Shown in pieces: positions 9,296-16,557 of a stretch of DNA of 64,000 bases. The stretch is from CAVVAE01 sp963746185 (GTDB lineage Bacteria; Actinomycetota; Actinomycetes; Propionibacteriales; Nocardioidaceae), in the NCBI GenBank assembly GCA_963746185.1, contig CAVVAE010000004.1, positions 186,001 to 250,000 of the forward strand, given 5' to 3'. The position numbers were made by a program, and so were the translations under genes. The notes under the pieces were generated by a model that worked only from the letters and a program-made list of their open reading frames with translations, did not search any database and was not told where the DNA came from. The stretch's first letter is position 1; every line of letters begins with the position of its first letter.

Positions 9296-9784
9296 ATGGG
9301 ACATCTGACCGTTCTCGCGCTGCGTGTCGTGCTCGCGATTGCGCTTGTCGGGTCGCTGTTCGTGCAGGCGGTGATGGTGCCGCTGCTGTGGATTGACCTC
9401 GATGACGCGCCCGCCGGGGTGCGCGTCCCCGTCATCATCATCGTGATCTTGGGCATCGTGACCATGCAGGTCACGGCGGTCTGCGTATGGCGGCTGTTGA
9501 CGATGGTTCGACGAGGCACCGTGTTCTCCCCTGCCGCTTTCCGGTACGTCGACATCATCATCGGCGCGATCGCCGCAGCCTCCGTCCTCACGTTCGGACT
9601 CGCCGTCACGCTCGCGCCAGGCGAAGACGTGGCCCCCGGTGTAGTCGGGCTCATCTGTGGGGTGTCGCTGGTCGTCGCCGGCGTCGCACTGATCGTATTC
9701 GTACAGCGGATGCTGCTCGTCCAGGCGGTTGCCCGCGAGGCCGAGGCGCACCACTTGCGGGCAGAGCTCAACGAGGTGATCTGA
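9296..9784 (+). CDS. DUF2975 membrane protein
   Basis: The 162-residue protein has four hydrophobic segments: ALRVVLAIALVGSLFVQAVMV, VIIIVILGIVTMQVTAVCVW, IIIGAIAAASVLTFGLAVTLA and GLICGVSLVVAGVALIVFVQR. It fits the DUF2975 family of small integral membrane proteins. GGAAGGAG lies 5 nt before ATG 9296, so the upstream ATG at 9281 is rejected. Its stop overlaps the start of the next gene (TGATG), which indicates translational coupling with the HTH regulator. The function of this common pair is not known. Confidence 0.8.
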   Translation: MGHLTVLALRVVLAIALVGSLFVQAVMVPLLWIDLDDAPAGVRVPVIIIVILGIVTMQVTAVCVWRLLTMVRRGTVFSPAAFRYVDIIIGAIAAASVLTFGLAVTLAPGEDVAPGVVGLICGVSLVVAGVALIVFVQRMLLVQAVAREAEAHHLRAELNEVI

Positions 9785-10053
9785 TGCCGATCGTCGTCGA
9801 CATCGACGTGATGCTCGCTAGGCGGAAGATGGCCGTGGGCACGCTCGCCGAGCGCGTCGGCATCACGCCCGCCAACTTGGCGGTACTCAAGAACGGTCGC
9901 GCCAAGGCGGTTCGCTTCACCACCCTGGCTGCCCTGTGCGAAGAACTCGATTGCCAGCCCGGCGACCTCCTGCGCTGGGAACCCGACAACGCGTCGGACG
10001 GGCCGGGGGCGGTCGCTGCCGAGCCGCTCGCGCAAGGTAGATCGCGATCCTGA
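9784..10053 (+). CDS. XRE/YozG-like helix-turn-helix regulator
   Basis: The 89-residue protein is a single Cro/CI-type DNA-binding domain: MLARRKMAVGTLAERVGITPANLAVLKNGRAKAVRFTTL, then LCEELDCQPGDLLRW. The start codon shares an A with the stop of the DUF2975 gene, so the two are made together. This arrangement is widespread. The regulator may sense the state of its membrane partner, but that is inference. Confidence 0.85.
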   Translation: MPIVVDIDVMLARRKMAVGTLAERVGITPANLAVLKNGRAKAVRFTTLAALCEELDCQPGDLLRWEPDNASDGPGAVAAEPLAQGRSRS

Positions 10054-10145
10054 GCGCCGGTTCCCCAGCGCGCGCTGATGCGGTTACACGAAGCGACCCT
10101 CCGAGCGAGTCGCACGGGTGGTCCACGTACTAGGACCAAAGGGCA

Positions 10146-10415
10146 GTGGCCGCGACTCGTGCGCCGGAGCACACTGTGATGACGGGGAGGGGCCGGCACA
10201 CTCACGGTCCGCTGGCTAAGAGGAGGCATATGCCCCGGCTCGACCGTGCAGTGGTATCGAAGCGCACCCGCATTCAGGTTGTTGACACCGCGAGGCTGGG
10301 TACCTGGACGTTCCTGATCGACACCTCAACCGTCACGAGCACCAGGAACGTCGTTATCACCGCCACGCTCAACGGCTCGTCGCGCACGGCACCGCTGACG
10401 GTCACGAGCGGTTGA
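10146..10415 (+). pseudogene. Remnant of an Ig-like/bacterial surface repeat
   Basis: The open frame of 89 codons has a plausible family match only in its last 40 residues (TWTFLIDTSTVTSTRN, then VVITATLNGSSRTAPLTVTSG). These resemble the tail of the tandem Ig-like repeats of secreted actinobacterial proteins (pattern ATFTVTTxPVTxxTxVTITATLxGVxRTATLTV). The upstream part has no signal peptide and no similarity that I recognise. It is best read as a stump of a lost secreted protein. The rest of 10054-10482 shows nothing else. Confidence 0.4.
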
Positions 10416-10468
10416 GCACGACCCAAGACGACGACCAGTGTGTGTCGCGACGCCACAAGGGGAGGGGC

Positions 10469-10474
10469 TAGCGT
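10469..10474 (+). promoter_or_regulatory. -10 hexamer TAGCGT
   Basis: TAGCGT lies 8 nt before ATG 10483. An AGGGGAGGGG stretch just upstream is too distant to act as a ribosome-binding site. Confidence 0.4.
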
Positions 10475-10482
10475 CGCGACAC

Positions 10483-11037
10483 ATGGATCCTGAGACGTTC
10501 TTCGAGACCACTCGTCTTCGCGTACGCCGCTTCGTCCCAGCAGACGTGCATGCGTTCGTGGCCTATCGCACGGACCCGAATGTCGCGCGCTACCAGAGCT
10601 GGAGCGACTACACGTTGGGCCTCGGCGTCGCGTTCATCGAAGGCTTGCAGACAGCACAGCCGGGCGTTCCCGGCGCGTGGTACCAGTTTGCGCTCGAGGA
10701 CGCGTCGAGCGGCTCGCTGGTGGGTGACCTGGCGATGCAGGTGGACGAGGACGAACCACGTGTGGCGGAAGTCGGCTTCACGCTCTCGCCCGAGCACCAG
10801 GGAAAGGGTTACGGCACTGAGGCGTTGAGCGGATTTCTTGAATTCGCGTTCGAGGAGTTCCGACTGCATCGGATCATCGCCGTCACCGACGCGCTCAACG
10901 CCCCTGCGGCCGCGATGCTCGAGCGAGTCGGCTTCCGCCGCGAGGCGCACTTCCACGAGAACATCTTCTTCAAAGGTGCCTGGGGCAGCGAGTTCCTCTT
11001 CGCGATCCTCGAGCGGGAGTGGGCGGCTCGGCCATGA
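10483..11037 (+). CDS. GNAT-family N-acetyltransferase (RimJ/RimL type)
   Basis: The 184-residue enzyme has ETTRLRVRRFVPADVHAFVAYRTDPNVARYQSW at the N-terminus, a typical RimJ/RimL start. The acetyl-CoA loop is EHQGKGYGTEALSGFLEFAF, followed by the NAPAAAMLERVGFRREAHF segment. The ATG at 10483 is used because the family begins there and a TAGCGT hexamer precedes it. The acceptor is unknown. It is convergent with the MMPL exporter operon, with a hairpin between them. Confidence 0.88.
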   Translation: MDPETFFETTRLRVRRFVPADVHAFVAYRTDPNVARYQSWSDYTLGLGVAFIEGLQTAQPGVPGAWYQFALEDASSGSLVGDLAMQVDEDEPRVAEVGFTLSPEHQGKGYGTEALSGFLEFAFEEFRLHRIIAVTDALNAPAAAMLERVGFRREAHFHENIFFKGAWGSEFLFAILEREWAARP

Positions 11038-11041
11038 CAGA

Positions 11042-11076
11042 CCGCTGGCCCCGGACGGGTTGCCAGGGACCAGCGG
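11042..11076. terminator. Bidirectional hairpin between convergent genes
   Basis: CCGCTGG (11042-11048) pairs with CCAGCGG (11070-11076), with further C/G pairing inside the loop. It lies between the acetyltransferase and the MMPL gene, which converge here. Confidence 0.5.
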
Positions 11077-11091
11077 ACTTGATGGGCGAGC

Positions 11092-13296
11092 TCAGCGACC
11101 GACGAGCTCTCCGGCCTCTTCGGTGACCGATGCACCGTCGACGTACGACGGGTCGTACTCCGCCTCCTGCTCCTCCCCCTCGTCGAGCGAACCCTCGACG
11201 GTCAGATGCGGCAGCAGCCGGTCGAGCCAGGCCGGGAGCCACCAGTTGGCCTTGCCCAGCAGCGCCATGGTGGCCGGCACCAGGATCATCCGCACGATGG
11301 TCGCGTCGATCAGGATCGCGGTGGCGAGCCCAAGTCCGAGCATCTTCAGCGACGGCACCGGGCTGGCCACGAAGCTGAGGAAGACGGCGATCATGATCAG
11401 CGCGGCCGACGTGATGACCCGTCCGGTCCCGGCAAGTCCTCGTGCGACCGACTCGGCGTTGTCACCGGTGCGGGCGTACTCCTCGCGGATCCGCGACAGC
11501 AGGAACACCTCGTAGTCCATGGACAGCCCGAACAAGATCGGGAACATGATCACGATGATCAGAGACGTGATCGGCGTCGGACCTTCGAGCCCGATCAGGC
11601 TGCTTCCCCAACCCCACTGGAAGACCGCGACCAGGACGCCGTACGCGCCGGCGATCGAGAGCAGGTTCATCAGGGCTGCCTTCAGTGGGACCACGATGGA
11701 CCTGAACACCAGCATCAGCAGGAGGAACGACACGGCGATGACAGCGCCGACGAAGAGCGGGAGTGTCTTCTGAAGCTGGCTGTTGAGGTCATCGGTCGTC
11801 GCGGTGATCCCGGAGACGTAGACGTTGCCGGGGATGATGTCTCGGACCTTCTCGATGGTGGCCGAGGTCTCGAGGTCGGCAGGGCCCGTGGTGGGCACTG
11901 CGCTGAACACCACGGTGTCGCCGTCTGCCGAGGTCTGCGGCTCGCTCACCGACGCGATCTGCGGGATCGAGGCGATGTCCTGGGTCAAGGCAGGTACGCC
12001 GGTGGCGTCGATACCGGTGGCGTCCAGATCGACGACGACCAGCAGGGGTCCGTTGAACCCGGTCCCGAAGCCTTCGGCGAGAAGGTCATAGGCCTGTCGG
12101 TGCGTGGTCTCGGCCGGGGCGTCACCGGCCGCTGGGAACGCGGTCTGGATCCACAGGGTCGGAGTGGCGATCGCAACGAGTACGACGACAGCGCCCAGCA
12201 TGTAGGGCCAGGGGCGTCCCGACACCCGGTGACCGAAGCGCCACCAGGCGCTGTCCTCGGTGCGCTTGGCCTGGCGGTGACGTCGAATCAGCCGACCGGA
12301 GTCGATCCGGTCGCCCAGCAGACTAAGCAGAGCGGGGAGCAGGGTGATGGCGGCCAGCACGGCGACGAACACGATCAGCGCAGTGGACAGCCCGATCGAA
12401 GTGAGGACGCCGAGTCCCGTGATGGCGAGCGCTGCTGTTGCGACGATGACAGTGCCGCCGGCGAAGACCACTGCAGCTCCCGACGAACCCATGGCGTTCG
12501 CAAGAGCGCCGTGGTTGTCCTGGCCTGCTGCGCGGTTCTCCCGGTAGCGGGCCACGATGAAGAGGGCATAGTCGATGCCGACACCCAACCCAACGAGGCC
12601 TGCGACGGGGATGGCCGAGACTGACACGGTCATCGAGCTCGCCAACAACGTGATGCCGCCGATCCCGGCGCCGACCGAGATGATCGACAGGCCGATCGGT
12701 ACGAGGGCGGCGACGAGCGTGCCGAACACCACCAGCAGCACGAGCAGCGCTACCAGGAGGCCGACGCCCACGTGGCCGGAGCTCTTGTCTTCGGCGTTGA
12801 GGAAGACGGCGTCACCGCCCAGCTCGACCTGGACGCCTGACACGTCGGATCCGGAGACGGCTCCTGAGAGGACCGCGAACGCCGGCTTCCCGATCTCCCG
12901 CTCGGGTGCGTCGAGGGTCAGCTCGGCGTACGCGATCCGGCCGTCGTCCGAAACTGTGCCGGCCTCGAACGGGTCTGCGACGGACTCGACGTGGTCGACC
13001 GTAGCGACGTCCGTCAACACGGAATCGATCGCTGGCTGCTGACTTTCCAGCGTTCCGCCGTCCTCGGACGCGAAGACGACCAGCGCCTTGCCCTTGGCTG
13101 CTTCGGGGAAGTTCTTGTCGAGCAGCTCCAAAGCGCGTGAACTCTGGCTGCCTGGGGCAGCGAAGTCGTCAGCGAAGGTGCCGCCTCCGGCCGCGGCCAG
13201 GAAGAGCACGATCCCCATGGCGAGGATCCAGGTCGCGAACGTGCGCCACGGGCGCCTCGCGCTTGCCATTGCGATGCTGCGGGTGAACTTGTCCAT
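11092..13296 (-). CDS. MMPL/RND-family transporter
   Basis: The 734-residue integral membrane exporter has the duplicated RND layout. One helix is followed by an extracytoplasmic domain (residues about 40-190) and five helices, then this is repeated from about residue 370. The conserved intramembrane signatures GLGVGIDYALFIVARYREN and LFGLSMDYEVFLLSRIREEY are present in the two halves. MMPL proteins use the proton gradient to export lipids or drugs. The substrate here is unknown. It is the second gene after the 89-residue conserved protein and probably shares its regulated promoter. AAAGG precedes the ATG. Confidence 0.9.
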   Translation of the reverse strand: MDKFTRSIAMASARRPWRTFATWILAMGIVLFLAAAGGGTFADDFAAPGSQSSRALELLDKNFPEAAKGKALVVFASEDGGTLESQQPAIDSVLTDVATVDHVESVADPFEAGTVSDDGRIAYAELTLDAPEREIGKPAFAVLSGAVSGSDVSGVQVELGGDAVFLNAEDKSSGHVGVGLLVALLVLLVVFGTLVAALVPIGLSIISVGAGIGGITLLASSMTVSVSAIPVAGLVGLGVGIDYALFIVARYRENRAAGQDNHGALANAMGSSGAAVVFAGGTVIVATAALAITGLGVLTSIGLSTALIVFVAVLAAITLLPALLSLLGDRIDSGRLIRRHRQAKRTEDSAWWRFGHRVSGRPWPYMLGAVVVLVAIATPTLWIQTAFPAAGDAPAETTHRQAYDLLAEGFGTGFNGPLLVVVDLDATGIDATGVPALTQDIASIPQIASVSEPQTSADGDTVVFSAVPTTGPADLETSATIEKVRDIIPGNVYVSGITATTDDLNSQLQKTLPLFVGAVIAVSFLLLMLVFRSIVVPLKAALMNLLSIAGAYGVLVAVFQWGWGSSLIGLEGPTPITSLIIVIMFPILFGLSMDYEVFLLSRIREEYARTGDNAESVARGLAGTGRVITSAALIMIAVFLSFVASPVPSLKMLGLGLATAILIDATIVRMILVPATMALLGKANWWLPAWLDRLLPHLTVEGSLDEGEEQEAEYDPSYVDGASVTEEAGELVGR

Positions 13297-13326
13297 GATC
13301 TTGCCTTTCAGGGGAGTGTGGATTTC

Positions 13327-13596
13327 CTAGCGAGGTTCGGCGGCTGACCGGTCGTGGTCGTTCGGCTCTGCGCGGATGACCGAGAGGAGCGGAAGGCCCA
13401 TGTCGCGCATCTTCTGCAGTACGCCGAACAGCGCTGCCTGGTCGGCCACCGGCCCCTCGATGAGGGTGGTGCCGTCGTTCTTGGTGGTGATCGTCAGCCC
13501 GTCGAACCAGGCCGACCAGCGCGCATCGAGGTGACCCTTGACCCGGATCGCGAAGCGCCCGGTCTCGTCACCCCTCGGTGCCTGGTTGTTGTCCAT
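13327..13596 (-). CDS. Small conserved protein in the MMPL operon
   Basis: This 89-residue soluble protein contains the pattern RVKGHLDARWSAWFDGLTI, then GTTLIEGPVADQAALFGVLQKMRDMGLPLLSV. That looks like a compact alpha/beta fold repeatedly seen in actinobacteria, and I cannot assign a function to it. It starts 30 nt upstream of the MMPL exporter on the same strand, so the two form an operon. A TAGTTT hexamer lies 6 nt before the ATG. Confidence 0.75.
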   Translation of the reverse strand: MDNNQAPRGDETGRFAIRVKGHLDARWSAWFDGLTITTKNDGTTLIEGPVADQAALFGVLQKMRDMGLPLLSVIRAEPNDHDRSAAEPR

Positions 13597-13602
13597 GACC
13601 GG

Positions 13603-13608
13603 AAACTA
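13603..13608 (-). promoter_or_regulatory. -10 hexamer TAGTTT of the MMPL operon
   Basis: On the minus strand TAGTTT ends 6 nt before ATG 13596, which indicates a leaderless operon start. Confidence 0.5.
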
Positions 13609-13615
13609 GGCGCGG

Positions 13616-13660
13616 ATGTGGTGAGCGGACATCACCACATGTGGTGATCGACGTGGTGAT
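13616..13660. promoter_or_regulatory. Operator: perfect 18-bp palindrome plus flanking half-sites
   Basis: ATCACCACATGTGGTGAT (13631-13648) is a perfect palindrome. ATGTGGTGA (13616-13624) and ACGTGGTGAT (13651-13660) are extra copies of its half-site. The palindrome lies roughly 35-52 bp upstream of the small protein's start codon, where a -35 or an activator site would be. The neighbouring LAL-type regulator is a plausible but unproven binder. Confidence 0.6.
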
Positions 13661-13695
13661 CTTCGGACCCGCTGATTGGCCGATGCCCGCTGATT

Positions 13696-13763
13696 GAGCC
13701 TGTCGAAATCACCGGGGTCTCGACAAGCTCGACCGCCGAGTGTCAGCTCGACCGCCGAGACCC
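13696..13763. repeat. Composite inverted and direct repeat (intergenic)
   Basis: GAGCCTGTCGA (13696-13706) pairs with TCGACAAGCTC (13720-13730), with one mismatch. GGGTCTCG (13715-13722) pairs with CGAGACCC (13756-13763). The 15-mer AGCTCGACCGCCGAG occurs twice (13726 and 13745). Motifs of this type are scattered between genes in several actinobacteria. Here it lies directly behind the LAL regulator and may end its transcript. Confidence 0.6.
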
Positions 13764-13768
13764 GGGGA

Positions 13769-16441
13769 CTACAGCAGGCCGAGCTCCTGGGCTCGGCGGA
13801 CCGCAGTACGACGGCTGTTGACGCCGAGCTTGGCGTAGATGGCCTTGGTGTGGCTTCGCACCGTGTTCAGCGAGACCACGAGCTCGCGGGCGATCTCCGG
13901 CCCGCTGAGCTCGGTCCCGAGCAGTCGGAGCACGTCACGCTCACGATCGCTCAACGGCTCGACCAGGCCGGGCGCGGCAGCTGGGGCACGAGTCGTTGTG
14001 GAGAACGCAGCCAGCAACCGACCGACATAGCGAGGGGCGATCTCCTTCTCGGCGGCTGCCTCCAGCAGCGTCGCCATCGCAGGCCCCTCGTCGACGAACG
14101 TCCGGACGTAACCCTCCGGCTCCGCAAGCACGAGCGCCGCCTCGAGCGAGGTCAGGGCAGCCGGCAGGTCACCTTGCAACTGGTGCGCCAGCGCCAGCAC
14201 GATCTGGATCTCGATCAGCGAGCCCGACCGGCTCCCCTCCTCTGCTGCTTGGGCAAGGCGGGCCAGCAGCTCGAGAGCCTGGTCGACACTTCCCTGGGCC
14301 ATCAGGATCCGTGCGAGGGTGACGTGCTCGAACTCCCGCAGGTAGCTGAGGTCATCGGTCGCCGCCAGCCCTTCAGCGCGAACCCAGCCGAGCGCGTCGG
14401 CCAACCGTCCCTGTGCGAGCCACATCCGAGCCCGCACCGCAGGCACCGGGCGGACATTCGGCGAGAAGTCGCCGACGTACACGCGCTCGGCGTCGTCGAG
14501 CAGGTTGACCGCAGCGTCCAGATCGCCCTCGACACCCGACAGCTTGGCCATGCCCACGCGATAGCGATAAGCGTTCTGGGGCAACGCGGTGTGCTCTCCG
14601 AGCTCGAGGCTCCGCGCCAGCTCGCGCCGAGCGGCGGCCAGGTCGTCGAGCTCGTAGTAGAGAGCGGCCCGGCCGACGTGCATGTCCGCGGTGCCGCGCA
14701 CCACTGCACCCTCGGGCGCCAGCTGCAGCGCCTTCTCGAAGGTGTCCGCCGCGGCGCGCAACCGGCCGAGGGTCAGCCGCATGTCGGCATGAGCGATCGA
14801 GCAGCCGAAGATGTCGCCGATGTGTCCGATCCGCTCGAAGTGCACCAGGGACTCGGCGTACGACGCCTCCGCCGTCTCGAGGTCGCCGGAGCCCCAGGCG
14901 GCCAGTCCTCGCAGGGCAGAGGCGGCTCCGCGCGACAAGTAGTCGTCGTCCAGTGCGAGGGCCAGCGCCTGCTGCGCGAGGGCGACGGCGCCGTCGATGT
15001 CTCCTGTCGCCAATGCCAGGCCGGAGCGGTGCACGGCGACCTCGGCTGGCAGCCGGCGGAACGCCTCGTGGTCCACGACGACCATGGCGTCGGAAGGCTC
15101 GTCCAGCCAGCGCTGCGCCTCTCGGAGCAGCGCGTCGACGCCCTCCATGGTCCCGGTGGATAGCCGGGTCCCTCCCAGCGCGTTGCAGAGAGCGGGCCTG
15201 ACCCGGAGTACCTCGCTCGGGAGCATCTCCAGCCAGGCCCGCAAGGTCATCTCGCGCCGGTCCCGGCGCATGGCCGGCATCTCCAGCTCCACCAACGCGG
15301 CCGCGCGCGGGAAGTCCTGACCAGCCATGGCGTGCCGGATCGCCTCTGCCTGATCGCCGTGCGTGGCGTGCCAGTCGCTGGCCAACAGGTGCAGCTCTGC
15401 CACCCGGCCGGGCCGCTCATCGAGCAATCGCGCCTGAAGCACGTCGGCAAACAGGTGGTGGTAGCGATACCACTGCCGACGGTCGTCGAGCGGGACGAGG
15501 AACAGGTTCCGCTTGTCGAGGTCCTCCAGCGTGGCCCGACCGTCGTCCCGCCCGGTGAGCGCGTCACAGAGCGCGCCGTTCATCCGGTCGAGGATTGACG
15601 TCTGCATCAAGAAGTCTTGGACGTGCTCGGGCTGACGCTTGAGAACCTCTTCCACTAGGTAGTCGACGACGTAGCGATCGTCACCCGCAAAGCCGGCGAT
15701 GAACCCGGCTGCGTCTTCGCGCCCCTCCATGGAGAGGGCGGCGAGCTGGAGCGCTGCAATCCAGCCCTCGGTGCGTCCTTCCAGGGCCCCCACGTCCTCG
15801 TGGGTCAGCTCCAGCCCCATGGTGCCGTTGAGGTATGCCGCTGCCTCATCCGTCGTGAACCGAAGGTCCGCGGCCCGGACCTCGACCAGTTCGCCACGCG
15901 CTCTGAGGCTAGCCAGTGGTAACGCGGGATCGGCCCGGCTGACGATCACGAGATGCAGCCGCGGAGGCAGGTGCTCGAGCAGAAAGCTGACGCCGTCCTG
16001 CACCTCTGGCGAGTCGATAACGTGGTAGTCGTCGAGCACCAAGACCATGTCCGCCGCGTCGGCGTTGACCTCGTTGATCAACGTAGTGAGCAGCAGACGG
16101 ACAGGAGACGGTTGGGCCTGCTGCAAGAGCGAGAGGGTGCTTGCGCCGATCCCCGGCGTCACCGTTCGCAGCGCAGCTATCACATAGGTCCAGAAAGTCG
16201 CGGGGTCGTTGTCGTTGCGGTCGAGGGACAGCCACGCCATGGCGCGCTCCGTGCCCGACCCGGCAGGTGGGGCGAGCCACTCCCCCAGCAACGTCGTCTT
16301 GCCGAAGCCAGCCGGGGCAGAGACGAGCATCAGCTTGCAACCGAGGCCGCGGTGCAGCCGTTCACTCAGTCGCGGACGCGATACAAGTTCAGATCTTCGT
16401 CTGGGAACATAGAGCTTGGTCTCGAGCAGGGGATCTGCCAT
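13769..16441 (-). CDS. LuxR-family regulator of MalT/LAL type
   Basis: The 890-residue protein has a signal-transduction NTPase domain with Walker A APAGFGKTTLL (about residue 43) and Walker B MVLVLDDYHV. A long region of TPR-like helices follows. The C-terminal LuxR helix-turn-helix is LSDRERDVLRLL, then LSGPEIARELVVSLNTVRSHTKAIYAKLGV. This is the MalT/LAL architecture, in which ATP and an inducer drive oligomerisation and activation. AGGAGA precedes the ATG. It lies just upstream of, and parallel to, the MMPL operon, which is a candidate target. Confidence 0.9.
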   Translation of the reverse strand: MADPLLETKLYVPRRRSELVSRPRLSERLHRGLGCKLMLVSAPAGFGKTTLLGEWLAPPAGSGTERAMAWLSLDRNDNDPATFWTYVIAALRTVTPGIGASTLSLLQQAQPSPVRLLLTTLINEVNADAADMVLVLDDYHVIDSPEVQDGVSFLLEHLPPRLHLVIVSRADPALPLASLRARGELVEVRAADLRFTTDEAAAYLNGTMGLELTHEDVGALEGRTEGWIAALQLAALSMEGREDAAGFIAGFAGDDRYVVDYLVEEVLKRQPEHVQDFLMQTSILDRMNGALCDALTGRDDGRATLEDLDKRNLFLVPLDDRRQWYRYHHLFADVLQARLLDERPGRVAELHLLASDWHATHGDQAEAIRHAMAGQDFPRAAALVELEMPAMRRDRREMTLRAWLEMLPSEVLRVRPALCNALGGTRLSTGTMEGVDALLREAQRWLDEPSDAMVVVDHEAFRRLPAEVAVHRSGLALATGDIDGAVALAQQALALALDDDYLSRGAASALRGLAAWGSGDLETAEASYAESLVHFERIGHIGDIFGCSIAHADMRLTLGRLRAAADTFEKALQLAPEGAVVRGTADMHVGRAALYYELDDLAAARRELARSLELGEHTALPQNAYRYRVGMAKLSGVEGDLDAAVNLLDDAERVYVGDFSPNVRPVPAVRARMWLAQGRLADALGWVRAEGLAATDDLSYLREFEHVTLARILMAQGSVDQALELLARLAQAAEEGSRSGSLIEIQIVLALAHQLQGDLPAALTSLEAALVLAEPEGYVRTFVDEGPAMATLLEAAAEKEIAPRYVGRLLAAFSTTTRAPAAAPGLVEPLSDRERDVLRLLGTELSGPEIARELVVSLNTVRSHTKAIYAKLGVNSRRTAVRRAQELGLL

Positions 16442-16557
16442 TCAGGTTCTCCTGTGACGAGACGACACACAGAGGCGGACGCCTTCTGCTCTCGGGCATC
16501 GCTCCTAGCCCACGTCTCAGAGGTTAGTCCTCCGACAGCCGACGATCGGGCGGTTAC

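Noticed and set aside
9296..10053. DUF2975/HTH pair as a toxin-antitoxin system
   Set aside because: The pair is short and overlapping, but the membrane protein lacks toxin features and this pairing is a common regulator/membrane protein unit.
11206..12624. 472-codon plus-strand open frame
   Set aside because: It lies entirely antisense to the MMPL exporter, has no family features, and reflects high GC content.
13694..15163. 489-codon plus-strand open frame
   Set aside because: It is antisense to the LAL regulator with an Arg/Gln-rich composition and no recognisable domain.
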